64,000 nt of DNA from Bacteroidales bacterium (GTDB taxonomy: Bacteria; Bacteroidota; Bacteroidia; Bacteroidales; Muribaculaceae), in the NCBI GenBank assembly GCA_020860515.1, contig JAJBUG010000027.1:1-64000 (forward strand), read 5' to 3'. The position numbers and the translations under genes were made by a program. Below the pieces are notes generated by a model. That model ran no database searches, was not told where the DNA came from, and saw only the letters and a list, made by a program, of their open reading frames with translations. This document shows, piece by piece, positions 42,665-52,054 of this stretch; position 1 is the stretch's first letter, and each line of letters starts with the position of its first letter.

Positions 42665-45226
42665 ATGGAAGCGGAAAAGAAGCAGGAATTTCGTCCAAGC
42701 CCGAGCCAACAGCTGGTGATTGATTTTGTCAATGGCGATGCTTTGGTGTTGGCTCCTCCGGGATGCGGCAAGACTGATGTGTTGGCTTACCGCATTATAA
42801 AGGCGCATCAGGACTATGGTGTACCCTATAGTCAGATGCTTTGCTTGACATTCACTAATCGTGCTTCGCGAGAGATGCAAGAGCGAGTGCGCGCGCGAAT
42901 CCCTGAGCCTACCTATGGTCTTTTCATCGGCAATCTGCATCGGTTCTGTGTCCGCTTCCTCCATGAAAACAATCTGATCAAATTCGATGCCTCGATTATC
43001 GACGAAGATGACCAGGCTGAAATCTTGGCTGACTTGGGTCGGTATTCTTCGTCGTATGAACTGTCAGCAAGTGAAGTAAGCTTAATCGTGGCTCATGCCA
43101 ATATCCAGCGCAAAGCCGAACTGCATTTTCCACAGCAATTGGTGCAGTTCCCCAATCAAAAGCTGTCGAGGCTAAGAGAAGATCATGCGCCCTTGGTAAA
43201 AAAATACCTACAGTACAAGGCAGAGAATAATCTTATAGATTACGACGACATAATCAACCTGGCTTACAGCGCAATGATGAGTCCCGATTTCAAGAGGCTA
43301 AAGATGTCGAACTATCCATGGGTGCAGGTAGATGAGATTCAAGATCTCAACCCGCTGCAATTTGCCATCATTGAGAAATTGATCAATCCAGTGGTCCATA
43401 CAGCAGTATATCTTGGTGACGAACGTCAATCAATATTTTCTTTTATAGGAGCCTCGCTGGCGAGCTTGCAAAGACTGAAGCAGAGAATGAGGATTTTTAA
43501 TTTCGACACCAATTACCGCTCGCCTCGATATCTGGTAGATTTCATCAATTTGTATGCTGTAAGCAATTTGGGGGTCAAACCCGATGAACTGCCATCCGCC
43601 AGCAACGACCAGCCCAACGATGGAGGACTGGTGATAATGGGAGCTGAAGACACTCGACAGCAAACCCAATTAGTGGCTGCTCAGGCTCGCCAGATTGCCC
43701 AGTTTGCTCCAAAGGAGTCGATAGGCATTCTTTCGCGCACCAACTATGCGATTGATAATATATCTGAGCTGCTCGACAAGCATCATTTGCCTCACTTGAA
43801 GCTTAGCAAGAAGGATCGCTTCAAGATGGTTGATTACAAAACCATCTACAGCCACTTGGCTGTTGTGGCGAATGAGCATAGAGGCGCAGAGTGGTGCAGA
43901 ATTCTGTATCAGACCAAGGTGGTGGAAAAAATGCAGAGTGCCCGTGAATTGGTGACTCGATTCCGCAAACTTGGCATTTCTATGACCGATATGCTGCGTG
44001 ATGACAAATCCACCTACCTGCAAGAATGGGCTCGGACACTCGATAGCCAAGAAGTGGTAGTGTTCGATACTGAGACAACTGGTCTCAATATTTTTGAAGA
44101 TGATGTGATTCAGATCGCCGCAGTGAAAATTAATGCTGACGGAGTAATCCCTAATTCGGAATTTGAGGTTACAATACTCACCGATCTGGAAATCCCTGAA
44201 TTTATTGGTGATGGCCGGCCTAATCCAATGTTGGAGATATATAGCCGCGCTGATAAATTCGACTTTGAAAAAGCCATTTCTGCATTCTTAGAGTATGTGA
44301 GCCATCGTCCTATAATTGGTCATAATGTAGTGTTTGATTCCAACATATTGATAGCTAATATTAGCAGACGTTCTTCTATGGATGTTGCCAAGGTCGGATG
44401 CTTCAATCGAAGTTGGGATTCTCTGAAGATTTCTCGTCTGATAAATCCGAATCTAAGATCGTACAGGCTTGACGCTCTTTTGAATTTCTATGGAGTAGAG
44501 GGTATAAACTCTCACATTGCTCTCGACGATGTGAAGGCTACAGCTAATCTTCTGCTCTGCTATCGTCAGCTATTGGCAGAAATACTGCCTCTTCAAACTG
44601 AGGCATTGGAGCGGACGAGTGTGAAAAGGCTGCGCAGCCGCCTGCGGGGTAGGTATGAATCATACTATCGTCATACTGCTGACAAACTTTACTCGCCCAT
44701 CATTAATTCTGAAAATAATCTAATCACAGAAATAGAATGGCTTTATGACAATTTTGTAGTGGACAAATATATAAAGCCAATACCGATGTTCGGTTACATC
44801 GTTGACCTGTTTCGCAAGGTACTAATTGACGAGGAAAATGAGCCCTACTTTTATCAGCAGCTCCTCAACCATGTTTATGAAATGCGTACGTTCAGTGAGA
44901 GCGACTTATTCCATAATGGAGTGGTAAGGGAGAATATACACTTGATGACAATCCACAAAGCCAAGGGATTACAGTTTGACAATGTGTTTGTGTTTGGCAT
45001 CAATGAATTCCCATGTTGGATGGATGGGCGCAGCACTAAGGAGAACTCCGAAGCGCAGCGTGTGCTTTATGTGGCCATCTCAAGAGCCCGCAAACGCCTG
45101 TATCTCTGTCATACTAAGCACTGCTCGCAATTCATCACTCAAGAAATGCGAAAGCATTGCCTGCAATTGTCAAAAGAGCAAGTGGCTCGCATCATCCAGC
45201 TTGAAGATGTGTTTAAGTCACTGTAG
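42665..45226 (+). CDS. UvrD/Rep-type DNA helicase with an inserted DEDDh 3'-5' exonuclease domain
   Basis: An 853-residue superfamily 1 helicase with Walker A APPGCGKT (30-37), motif Ia LTFTNRASREM, motif II VDEIQDLNP (222-230), motif III GDERQSIFSFIGA and motif IV FDTNYRSP. The late motifs are MTIHKAKGLQF (761-771) and VAISRARKRLYL (803-814). Between them, at about 462-640, is a DnaQ-like exonuclease with FDTETTG (Asp468, Glu470), HNVVFDS (Asp558) and SHIALDD (His617, Asp622), the complete DEDDh set. It probably unwinds and degrades DNA during repair. It follows trpA closely and overlaps the convergent AAA gene by nine bp at their 3' ends. Confidence 0.9.
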   Translation: MEAEKKQEFRPSPSQQLVIDFVNGDALVLAPPGCGKTDVLAYRIIKAHQDYGVPYSQMLCLTFTNRASREMQERVRARIPEPTYGLFIGNLHRFCVRFLHENNLIKFDASIIDEDDQAEILADLGRYSSSYELSASEVSLIVAHANIQRKAELHFPQQLVQFPNQKLSRLREDHAPLVKKYLQYKAENNLIDYDDIINLAYSAMMSPDFKRLKMSNYPWVQVDEIQDLNPLQFAIIEKLINPVVHTAVYLGDERQSIFSFIGASLASLQRLKQRMRIFNFDTNYRSPRYLVDFINLYAVSNLGVKPDELPSASNDQPNDGGLVIMGAEDTRQQTQLVAAQARQIAQFAPKESIGILSRTNYAIDNISELLDKHHLPHLKLSKKDRFKMVDYKTIYSHLAVVANEHRGAEWCRILYQTKVVEKMQSARELVTRFRKLGISMTDMLRDDKSTYLQEWARTLDSQEVVVFDTETTGLNIFEDDVIQIAAVKINADGVIPNSEFEVTILTDLEIPEFIGDGRPNPMLEIYSRADKFDFEKAISAFLEYVSHRPIIGHNVVFDSNILIANISRRSSMDVAKVGCFNRSWDSLKISRLINPNLRSYRLDALLNFYGVEGINSHIALDDVKATANLLLCYRQLLAEILPLQTEALERTSVKRLRSRLRGRYESYYRHTADKLYSPIINSENNLITEIEWLYDNFVVDKYIKPIPMFGYIVDLFRKVLIDEENEPYFYQQLLNHVYEMRTFSESDLFHNGVVRENIHLMTIHKAKGLQFDNVFVFGINEFPCWMDGRSTKENSEAQRVLYVAISRARKRLYLCHTKHCSQFITQEMRKHCLQLSKEQVARIIQLEDVFKSL

Positions 45227-46654
45227 CAAATATTCCATTGGAATATCGGCAGCAGTGATTTCTGTAAGCGCATTTTCGTCGGGATTGTCGATATGCACCA
45301 GTCTGCGTGCTTGATTTTCAAGCGTCTTTTCAAATAGATTGCGCACAAAGCGTGCATTGCCAAAATGACGGTCTTTGTTAGCCACAGCTCGCTGTATCAC
45401 TTCGCTTAGCACCTCCTGGGCATCAGGGGTCAGTCGGTAGTCATATTTGCGTAGATTGTATTGATAGATATCCACCAGTTCGTCGGCATCATAGTCGTCG
45501 AAGTGGATGTAACGATTGAATCGAGATTGCAATCCAGGATTGGCATTGATGAATTGTTTTATCTCATCGGTATATCCTGCAATGATTACCACTAAGCGGT
45601 TGCGATCATCCTCCATGCGCTTGAGCAGGGTAGAGATGGCTTCTTGCCCGAAATCATTGCTGCTTCCTTGCGCCAGCGAATAAGCTTCGTCGATGAAAAG
45701 CACTCCATCGAGTGCTGAATCTACAATCTTGTTGGTTTTCACTGCGGTCTGGCCCACATATTCTGCCACCAAGCCTGAGCGGTCAGTCTCTACGAGATGT
45801 CCCTTTTCCAGGATGCCAAGTTCTTTGTAAATTGCAGCTACGATGCGCGCCACAGTAGTCTTGCCAGTGCCAGGATTTCCAGTGAATACGCAGTGATAGC
45901 TAATGGCTGAAGCTTTGAGCCCTTTCTCCTTGCGTAGATTTTGGATTTTGATAAGATTATAGATATTCTCAATCTCTTTCTTTACATTCCTCAGACCAAT
46001 GAGTTGGTTGAGTTCCTCCATTGGAGGCACTTCCGATTCGGCCAGCGAAGTGTTACTGGTTTCATTGTTGGCATAGCGCCGATAGCTTTCCTCAGGATTG
46101 CGGAAGCTCATCATATTGTCGAGCCATAGCTTTTCTTGAGCATTGACTTTGCCGCCAGCTTCGGCTATAAGGAGCATCAGCCGGTAGAGGCGTATGATGT
46201 ATTTATTGATTTTAGCCTCGTCGACTGCTTTCGACCTAAGGATTTCAACTAAGAGCAGTCTATCGGGGTCAAAAGTGATTCTTATGCTGGTTTTGAAAAT
46301 ATTTATCATCTCCATTGCAATGCCTCCGTGCATCACGATGTCGAATGTCGTTTCATCGGCATTTTGCCAGTCGTTCTCCGAGGCCATGACCATTGCGATG
46401 AAAAGCCCGAGTATCCAACTTTCCTCCTTGTCGTTGTCAAAGGTATGGCCCATTTGCTCAAAACATTTTATCGCTTCCATAATTGCCAACACGCCCAGTC
46501 GGCGATCGATGCCATTAATGGGCATGACAGTCAAGCCATTAAGCGTAGGCTCTTGGTCAAGACAGTTTAGAATCTCGGGATCTTCCGACATAGATTGCAA
46601 CCATTCATATAGGCTTTGAGCAGTCTTCCTGGCTCTTGAGAAATTCATTTCCAT
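45218..46654 (-). CDS. CbbX/CfxQ-type AAA+ ATPase
   Basis: A 478-residue AAA+ protein, third gene of the MoxR-VWA operon. The N-terminal half is helical and includes EAGGKVNAQEKLWLDNM, similar to TerB-type helical domains. The AAA module begins LIGLRNVKKEIENI, with Walker A GNPGTGKT (259-266), Walker B VLFIDEAYSLAQGS, an AGYTDEIKQFI segment, and sensor/arginine region NPGLQSRFNRYIHF, the hallmarks of the CbbX/SpoVK/EccA class. The ATG at 46654 (MEMNFSR) is preferred. The longer frame adds 36 residues without homology-like character and overlaps the upstream gene. Substrate unknown; these proteins remodel other proteins. Confidence 0.88.
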   Translation of the reverse strand: MEMNFSRARKTAQSLYEWLQSMSEDPEILNCLDQEPTLNGLTVMPINGIDRRLGVLAIMEAIKCFEQMGHTFDNDKEESWILGLFIAMVMASENDWQNADETTFDIVMHGGIAMEMINIFKTSIRITFDPDRLLLVEILRSKAVDEAKINKYIIRLYRLMLLIAEAGGKVNAQEKLWLDNMMSFRNPEESYRRYANNETSNTSLAESEVPPMEELNQLIGLRNVKKEIENIYNLIKIQNLRKEKGLKASAISYHCVFTGNPGTGKTTVARIVAAIYKELGILEKGHLVETDRSGLVAEYVGQTAVKTNKIVDSALDGVLFIDEAYSLAQGSSNDFGQEAISTLLKRMEDDRNRLVVIIAGYTDEIKQFINANPGLQSRFNRYIHFDDYDADELVDIYQYNLRKYDYRLTPDAQEVLSEVIQRAVANKDRHFGNARFVRNLFEKTLENQARRLVHIDNPDENALTEITAADIPMEYLLQ

Positions 46655-46677
46655 TATGATTTTCAGTTGGTTTGGTG

Positions 46678-47844
46678 TTATAATGTAATTGGGCAGCAGC
46701 GCCCTGTGGATCGCAGGAAAGGGGAGTTGGCGCGGTAATGGCTTTCTGTATCGAAAACCCATACCAGTCCAAAGCGCGGATGGTCGGGCATGGCAGGTGC
46801 TGGGGCTTCGCCATCGGTGAAAATCAGGAGTCCATCGTAGCGGTTAGCCTGTGCATAGTCAATCGCAGGCTGGAAGCATGTGCCTCCACGACCAGTGATT
46901 TGAATTTTGCTGCGCGCTTTCTTAAATGGGATAATGTCGTGGATCTCTGTGTCGAAGGTTACAAGGTCAAGCTGCTCTACGCCGTAACGGAAAGCCTTGT
47001 TGACCACCGAAAGGAATACATTGAGGCTTGGGTCGCTTACCGAGCTGCTCACATCAATTGCCACCAACAGGCGAGTTGTCAGTCGTCGGATGCTCCCCAT
47101 ATTGTCAAAACCAGTGCGACGGTTAGGGCGCATGCGTGTAAGATACCGCTTGCTGCTAAGCACGCTGGCACGGAAGCCTGCCAGCACTTGTCGATAATCA
47201 ATCTTAGCTTTGACGTTGGCCAGGATCGTTTGCACTAAGTTACCTGGTATGTTGCCCCAATTATTGCTATTGGAGATTTTTTCAATTGTCAATCCTATAT
47301 AGCCTTGCATGGCGCTGTCTTCTTGCCACAGGGCGGTGCTATCAGCAGCGGATGCGGCTGAAGCATTGCTATTGGAATTCCAAGTTTCTTCACTGCTGTC
47401 TCCAGGATTGTTTTGGTTGAAGGTCTTTCCTCCAAATTGGCCATCCTCTAATAAATGGTAAGCGTACCACTCGTATGACTCACCTCGCTTAAGGTTGAAA
47501 TCATCGGCAGTTGGAATTCTTACTCCAGGTAATTGATAATGATTCCCTATTACAATATTGCTGGCAATTAATCTCACCAATGGAGGGCAGTCAGTGGGTT
47601 GTCGCTCATAAGGGTGCTTGAGGATTATTCTTACACATTCGATTTGGAGAAAACTTTCAAGCGCATCATCTGGCAATACCTCCAACTTTGCCGGATTGTA
47701 CTCTATGGATCCTGCGCCGCAGCGCATGTAGCACATCATATTCTGATTCTCACGCAGAATATGGGTAAGGCTAATCTCGAAAAGAGCGTTTTCGTAGATA
47801 TACCATCCTTCGATAATCCTATTTATTCGTTCCTTAATCGTCAT
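46678..47844 (-). CDS. VWA-like DUF2201-type protein with a degenerate peptidase motif
   Basis: A 388-residue partner of the MoxR ATPase. The N-terminal half resembles the putative metallopeptidase half of DUF2201. Where many relatives have HExxH, it reads LQIECVRIILKHPYERQ (66-82), so the catalytic His pair is lost and this half is probably structural. A low-complexity Ser/Asn/Ala linker lies at about 148-172. The C-terminal VWA domain keeps the MIDAS residues DVSSS (264-268) and GRGGT. VWA proteins act as adaptors for MoxR ATPases. It overlaps moxR by four bp and lies 23 bp before the CbbX-type gene. Confidence 0.82.
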   Translation of the reverse strand: MTIKERINRIIEGWYIYENALFEISLTHILRENQNMMCYMRCGAGSIEYNPAKLEVLPDDALESFLQIECVRIILKHPYERQPTDCPPLVRLIASNIVIGNHYQLPGVRIPTADDFNLKRGESYEWYAYHLLEDGQFGGKTFNQNNPGDSSEETWNSNSNASAASAADSTALWQEDSAMQGYIGLTIEKISNSNNWGNIPGNLVQTILANVKAKIDYRQVLAGFRASVLSSKRYLTRMRPNRRTGFDNMGSIRRLTTRLLVAIDVSSSVSDPSLNVFLSVVNKAFRYGVEQLDLVTFDTEIHDIIPFKKARSKIQITGRGGTCFQPAIDYAQANRYDGLLIFTDGEAPAPAMPDHPRFGLVWVFDTESHYRANSPFLRSTGRCCPITL

Positions 47845-48911
47845 TTGCGATAGGAAGAGATATGTCTCATTAAGATTGGTACCACATCGGGACAGTTAAG
47901 AGCTATATAACGCGAGGCATGAGGGAAGTGGCCATTAGTAATGTTGGAGGCGAACGATGCTAAAATCTCTCCACGGCTGGCCGAAATCAGATAGTTGATG
48001 TAACTCGACAGATTTCTTGCTACCCGAGTCGGAGCTTTGGCGCCATCAATCTCCAAGTATTGGAAGATTCCATCGTTGAGCACGCTTTGATCATGGAGGC
48101 TCCATGTCATCACCTCTTGTATATTTTCTTCATAGTTTTTTAGAAATTCCTCAGCTGTGAGGCGCTTGGCATTTCTGACCTCAGCCATAAACTTCTGCAT
48201 GGCGCGCACGCCTACGATGCTTGCTATCACCTTTTGGTCGGCATTTTCAATATAGTCGATTCCCTTGAGCAAATCCGACACTCGTTTCCATCCTCGGCGG
48301 TCGGGTGTCTTGTCGAGACCAGTGTCTTCATGTGATTTGCGTATTGGGTCGTGGTCGAGCCAATCCTTATTGGTAGTAATAAAATCTATTACTCGCTCGT
48401 CAACTCCGCTCTTTCTTGCCCATACCAGCCACTCGTCAACTGATGGCTCAAACCGAAACACATTGAATCGCGACACCAAGGCTGGGTCAAGATCGGTGAG
48501 TTGGTATTCTTCACCCTCGTTCACGGCAGCAATTACTCGGCTGCCAGGAGGCAAATCGCGGCCAGCAAGCCGGCGATTCAGGGCCAGGTCCATGATGGTT
48601 TGCAGCACTTCGGGTCGAGCTCGGTTGAGCTCGTCGAGGAAAAGCACCACTGGCTTCCCATCGAGTGGGAACCAATATGGAGGGCGGAACACAGTCTTTT
48701 CTCCTGATTTGTCGGGGAGGCCAATTAGGTCGCCTGGATCGCTCATCTGACCTAAGAAAAGTGCTACCACCTTCATCCCTTTCTCCTGAAAATACTGGGT
48801 CAAAATCTGGGACTTGCCTATGCCATGTCCACCCGACAGCATTATGTTTTGGTCGGCCGGTATTCGGTCAAGGGCATGGTAAAGCTCTGCTATGTCAACG
48901 CTTATGTTCAT
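47841..48911 (-). CDS. MoxR-family AAA+ ATPase
   Basis: A 356-residue MoxR-type chaperone ATPase. Walker A is GGHGIGKS (27-34) and Walker B VVLFLDELNRA (88-98). The MoxR-typical LNRRLAGRDLPPGSRVIAAVNEGEEYQLTDLDPALVSRF gives sensor 1 (Asn) and the arginine finger. The C-terminal half is helical. It starts the operon with the VWA and CbbX-type genes, behind a TAACTTTG box at 48943-48950. MoxR/VWA pairs remodel or load cofactors into partner proteins; the client here is unknown. Confidence 0.92.
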   Translation of the reverse strand: MNISVDIAELYHALDRIPADQNIMLSGGHGIGKSQILTQYFQEKGMKVVALFLGQMSDPGDLIGLPDKSGEKTVFRPPYWFPLDGKPVVLFLDELNRARPEVLQTIMDLALNRRLAGRDLPPGSRVIAAVNEGEEYQLTDLDPALVSRFNVFRFEPSVDEWLVWARKSGVDERVIDFITTNKDWLDHDPIRKSHEDTGLDKTPDRRGWKRVSDLLKGIDYIENADQKVIASIVGVRAMQKFMAEVRNAKRLTAEEFLKNYEENIQEVMTWSLHDQSVLNDGIFQYLEIDGAKAPTRVARNLSSYINYLISASRGEILASFASNITNGHFPHASRYIALNCPDVVPILMRHISSYRK

Positions 48912-48942
48912 GGACGAGTGATTATAATAAGGTAACGGATGA

Positions 48943-48990
48943 CAAAGTTAATCACAATAATCCAAATTTCCAAAGAAATTATTAACTTTG
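48943..48990. promoter_or_regulatory. Divergent promoters for moxR operon and ybaK-like gene
   Basis: A TAACTTTG on the minus strand (48943-48950) and another on the plus strand (48983-48990) lie back to back. They are 32 and 31 bp from the respective starts. Confidence 0.6.
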
Positions 48991-49020
48991 CACTGATTAA
49001 AACACCAAAATTAGAAATTT

Positions 49021-49530
49021 ATGGCAAAGAAAAACCACGATAATTCCAAGAATGGCGTAGCAAAGACAAACGCAGCACGCTTGCTTGACCAAGCTAAAAT
49101 CCCCTACGAACTCATTCCTTATGAATATGATGAAAATGACTTGGCAGCACAGCATGTGGCCGATGCCTTGGGCGAGGACATAAATCAAGTGTTCAAGACC
49201 TTAGTGCTGCATGGCGACAAATGCGGATATTTTGTGTGCGTAGTGCCAGGCAACTGCGAAGTTGACTTAAAAAAGGCTGCTAAGGCAGCTGGAGCCAAGA
49301 AAGCCGAAATGATACCGATGAAGGAATTGCTGCCGCTTACGGGTTATATTCGTGGCGGATGTTCGCCTGTGGGCATGAAAAAGCCTTTCCCTACATTTTT
49401 CCACTCAACAGCCAAAGATTTCGATGTAATATATGTAAGTGCAGGCCAGCGAGGACTTCAATTCAAAATTGCTCCTGCTGACCTGATATCTTACGTGCGA
49501 GCCACGGTGACTGACCTTGTGGCTGAATAG
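49021..49530 (+). CDS. ybaK: YbaK/EbsC-family aminoacyl-tRNA deacylase (Cys-tRNA(Pro) type)
   Basis: A 169-residue protein of the YbaK fold. It hydrolyses mischarged tRNA, mainly Cys-tRNA(Pro). It contains the family segments EDINQVFKTLVLHGDKCGYFVCVVPG with the catalytic Lys, AAGAKKAEMIPMKEL, and TGYIRGGCSPVGMKKPFPTF. An N-terminal basic tail (MAKKNHDNSKNG) precedes the domain. It stands alone, convergent with the acyl-CoA synthetase, whose stop lies one base further on. Confidence 0.93.
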   Translation: MAKKNHDNSKNGVAKTNAARLLDQAKIPYELIPYEYDENDLAAQHVADALGEDINQVFKTLVLHGDKCGYFVCVVPGNCEVDLKKAAKAAGAKKAEMIPMKELLPLTGYIRGGCSPVGMKKPFPTFFHSTAKDFDVIYVSAGQRGLQFKIAPADLISYVRATVTDLVAE

Positions 49531-49531
49531 A

Positions 49532-51187
49532 TTAATCCTTGTTGCGGATAGCTACTCGGCGTATCTTGCCTGAGATAGTCTTGGGCAGTTCCTCTACAAA
49601 TTCGATGATGCGAGGATACTTGTAGGGAGCCGTGACGCGCTTCACGTGGTTTTGAATTTCTTTTACCAAAGCGTCGTCGGCTCGACCCTTGTACTCCTTC
49701 GACAATACTATTGTTGCCTTCACCACCTGGCCGCGCACTTCGTCGGGCACGCCAGTGATGGCACATTCCACTACTGCTGGGTGAGTCATCAAGGCACTTT
49801 CCACCTCAAACGGACCAATGCGATAGCCCGACGATTTAATCACATCGTCGGTACGACCAACGAACCAATAATAGCCATCTTGGTCACGCCAGGCTACATC
49901 GCCAGTATGATATAAGCCATCATGAATTGCCTCAGCAGTTAGAGCCGGGTCTTTGAGGTATTCGCGGAAGAGGCCCAAGGGGCGCTTGCCCCCCTCGGGC
50001 AGATGCACCACGATTTCTCCATGTTCGCCATCTTCCACTGGCACACCATCGCCATCTACAAGGTCAATATCATATTCAGGACCTGGCTTGCCCATTGAGC
50101 CTGGCTTGGGTTCGAGCCAAGGATAGGTGGCTATGGTCAGAGTGGTTTCAGTTTGGCCGAAACCCTCCATCAGCTTTATGCCAGTGAGGCGCAGCCATTC
50201 CTCAAACACCTTGGGATTGAGAGCCTCGCCAGCGATAGTGCAATATTTTAGGGTGGAGAGGTCGAACTTGCTCAGATCCTCGCGAATCAAGAATCGGAAT
50301 ACCGTGGGTGGGGCGCAGAAGGATGTGATGCCATATTTCTGAATCATGTGGAGCACATCTACGGGCTCAAACTTCTCATAGTCGTACACAAACACATTGG
50401 CTCCAGCTATCCATTGGCCATATAGTTTGCCCCAAACGGCCTTGCCCCAGCCAGTGTCGGCAAGAGTCAGATGTAGGCTGTCCTCGTGGAGATTGTGCCA
50501 ATAACTACCTGTGATAATATGGCCAAGGGGGTAAGTGAAATCATGGGCCACCATCTTAGGCTCGCCAGTGGTGCCAGAGGTAAAATATAGCAGTGATATG
50601 TCGGTGTTGGTGTTTGGATGCTCAGGCTTTTCAAATGGTTTGGCCTCGGCAATACCTTTGTTGAAATCATACCATCCCTCTGGCACGATAGGGCCAGTTG
50701 AGATTAGGATTTGTAGCGATGGACAGTCGGGCTTAGCATTAGTTACATGGTCGATTATAATTGGATCGCCAGTAGATACTATTGCCTTGATTTGGGCCAT
50801 TTCACAACGGTAAATAATATCCTTGGGGGTAAGCAGGTGCGAAGCTGGAATCACAGTAGCTCCAAGTTTGTGCAGGGCTATGATAGAGAACCAGAATTGA
50901 TAGTGGCGCTTAAGGATAAGCATCACCATGTCGCCCTTGCCAATGCCGAGGCTTTGGAAAAACGATGTAGTCTGGTCGCTATAATGCTTCATCTCGCCGA
51001 ATGTGAATTGCCGTTCTTCGCCTCGGTCGTTGGTCCATAACAGGGCCGGCTTGTCGGGGGCTTCGGCAGCCCAACGGTCGACCACGTCGTAGCCGAAATT
51101 GAAATTCTCGGGCACATTGACGTGGAAATTAGCCATAAAGTCGTCGTACGACTCAAATTGTGTTTTATCGAGGAATCTTTCTAACAT
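49532..51187 (-). CDS. AMP-forming acyl-CoA/acetyl-CoA synthetase family protein
   Basis: A 551-residue ANL-superfamily ligase that activates a carboxylic acid with ATP to an acyl-adenylate and then CoA thioester. Signatures are the P-loop LLYFTSGTTGEPKMV (near 207-221), the GFGQTETTL motif, the hinge YHTGDVAWRDQDGYYWFVGRTDDVIKSSGYRIGP, and the catalytic C-terminal Lys in PKTISGKIRR. It has no signal peptide. Substrate is not resolved: medium-chain or aromatic acids are likely for this subgroup. It is co-transcribed with the XRE-cupin regulator four bases upstream, a frequent pairing in Bacteroidales. Confidence 0.9.
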   Translation of the reverse strand: MLERFLDKTQFESYDDFMANFHVNVPENFNFGYDVVDRWAAEAPDKPALLWTNDRGEERQFTFGEMKHYSDQTTSFFQSLGIGKGDMVMLILKRHYQFWFSIIALHKLGATVIPASHLLTPKDIIYRCEMAQIKAIVSTGDPIIIDHVTNAKPDCPSLQILISTGPIVPEGWYDFNKGIAEAKPFEKPEHPNTNTDISLLYFTSGTTGEPKMVAHDFTYPLGHIITGSYWHNLHEDSLHLTLADTGWGKAVWGKLYGQWIAGANVFVYDYEKFEPVDVLHMIQKYGITSFCAPPTVFRFLIREDLSKFDLSTLKYCTIAGEALNPKVFEEWLRLTGIKLMEGFGQTETTLTIATYPWLEPKPGSMGKPGPEYDIDLVDGDGVPVEDGEHGEIVVHLPEGGKRPLGLFREYLKDPALTAEAIHDGLYHTGDVAWRDQDGYYWFVGRTDDVIKSSGYRIGPFEVESALMTHPAVVECAITGVPDEVRGQVVKATIVLSKEYKGRADDALVKEIQNHVKRVTAPYKYPRIIEFVEELPKTISGKIRRVAIRNKD

Positions 51188-51191
51188 AGGA

Positions 51192-51755
51192 TTATCCGTT
51201 GGTGATTATAGCAATGAAGCGAGCGGCTTTGGAGCCAAGCACGCGAAAGCCATGAGGCAGCATTGAATCGAACATAATGCTGTCGCCTGCATGCAAGGTA
51301 ATTGCTTTATTGCCGACGCTCATCTCGAGTTCGCCCTCTACGATATAGTTAAACTCTTGTCCCTTATGGGTGTTAAGCGTGAGTTCTTGATGCTCTTTTG
51401 GCTCAACTGTCACCATAAATGGAGCCATGATGCGGTTTTGGAAGCCAGCGGCCAGGTCTTGATAACTGTAAGCCTTTGTACGCTCTACCTTTACTCCGCG
51501 GCCCGCACGGGTCACTGAGTAAGTGCTCATCTTTGGCTCAGAGCCAAAGAGCAAGGCGGTAAGCTCTACGCCATAGGTTGACGCGAGGCCATGAAGAAAG
51601 CTTACGGGAATGTCCACCTCACCGCTCTCATACTTTGCGAGCAGTTCTGAGGCCACTCCGCACTCAGCAGCCATTTCGTCGATGGTAAGGTCAAGGGCAT
51701 CGCGCAGTCCAGCCAAGCGCTTTGCCACTTCCCTCATGTGGTCAATGTTTGCCAT
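51192..51755 (-). CDS. XRE-type regulator with C-terminal cupin domain
   Basis: A 187-residue regulator. Residues about 10-65 form a helix-turn-helix (LRDALDLTIDEMAAECGVASELLAKYESGEVDIPVSF). About 110-187 form a cupin (HKGQEFNYIVEGELEMSVGNKAITLHAGDSIMFDSMLPHGFRV) that likely senses a small molecule. Its gene precedes and nearly abuts the acyl-CoA synthetase gene, so it probably autoregulates that operon from the TACTTTTG -7 box at 51805-51812. Confidence 0.92.
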   Translation of the reverse strand: MANIDHMREVAKRLAGLRDALDLTIDEMAAECGVASELLAKYESGEVDIPVSFLHGLASTYGVELTALLFGSEPKMSTYSVTRAGRGVKVERTKAYSYQDLAAGFQNRIMAPFMVTVEPKEHQELTLNTHKGQEFNYIVEGELEMSVGNKAITLHAGDSIMFDSMLPHGFRVLGSKAARFIAIITNG

Positions 51756-51804
51756 ATTGGTTTATATTGTATAATTTTTCCTTTATCCGTAACATTTGTG
51801 GTTG

Positions 51805-51977
51805 CAAAAGTACAAAATAAGTTTTAAACAATAAAAATTCTGCACAAACATTTGGAAATCGTGCAATTCACCACAAGTAATTTCGTAAAAAGACAATTAT
51901 AAGGGGATAAAATGTTGTCGGTTTTATTAAATTTGAAGGTCAATAGGTGGCAAATTGAAAAATTGTTGCTATATTTG
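51805..51977. promoter_or_regulatory. Divergent promoters in the 299-bp gap before the secreted 582-residue protein
   Basis: Minus-strand TACTTTTG (51805-51812) serves the XRE-cupin operon. Plus-strand TATATTTG (51970-51977) serves the next gene, with an 80-base leader. Neither has a strong -33 box. Nothing else is seen in the gap. Confidence 0.5.
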
Positions 51978-52054
51978 CGAAAGAAACCTAAACAAGTCAG
52001 AGATTCTGGAATGAAAAATTTTATAAACCCATAACATTTAAATTTAAATATCGA

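Noticed and set aside
46655..46762. N-terminal extension of the CbbX-type ATPase
   Set aside because: It overlaps the VWA gene and adds proline/arginine-rich sequence unlike the family; an ATG at 46654 fits better.
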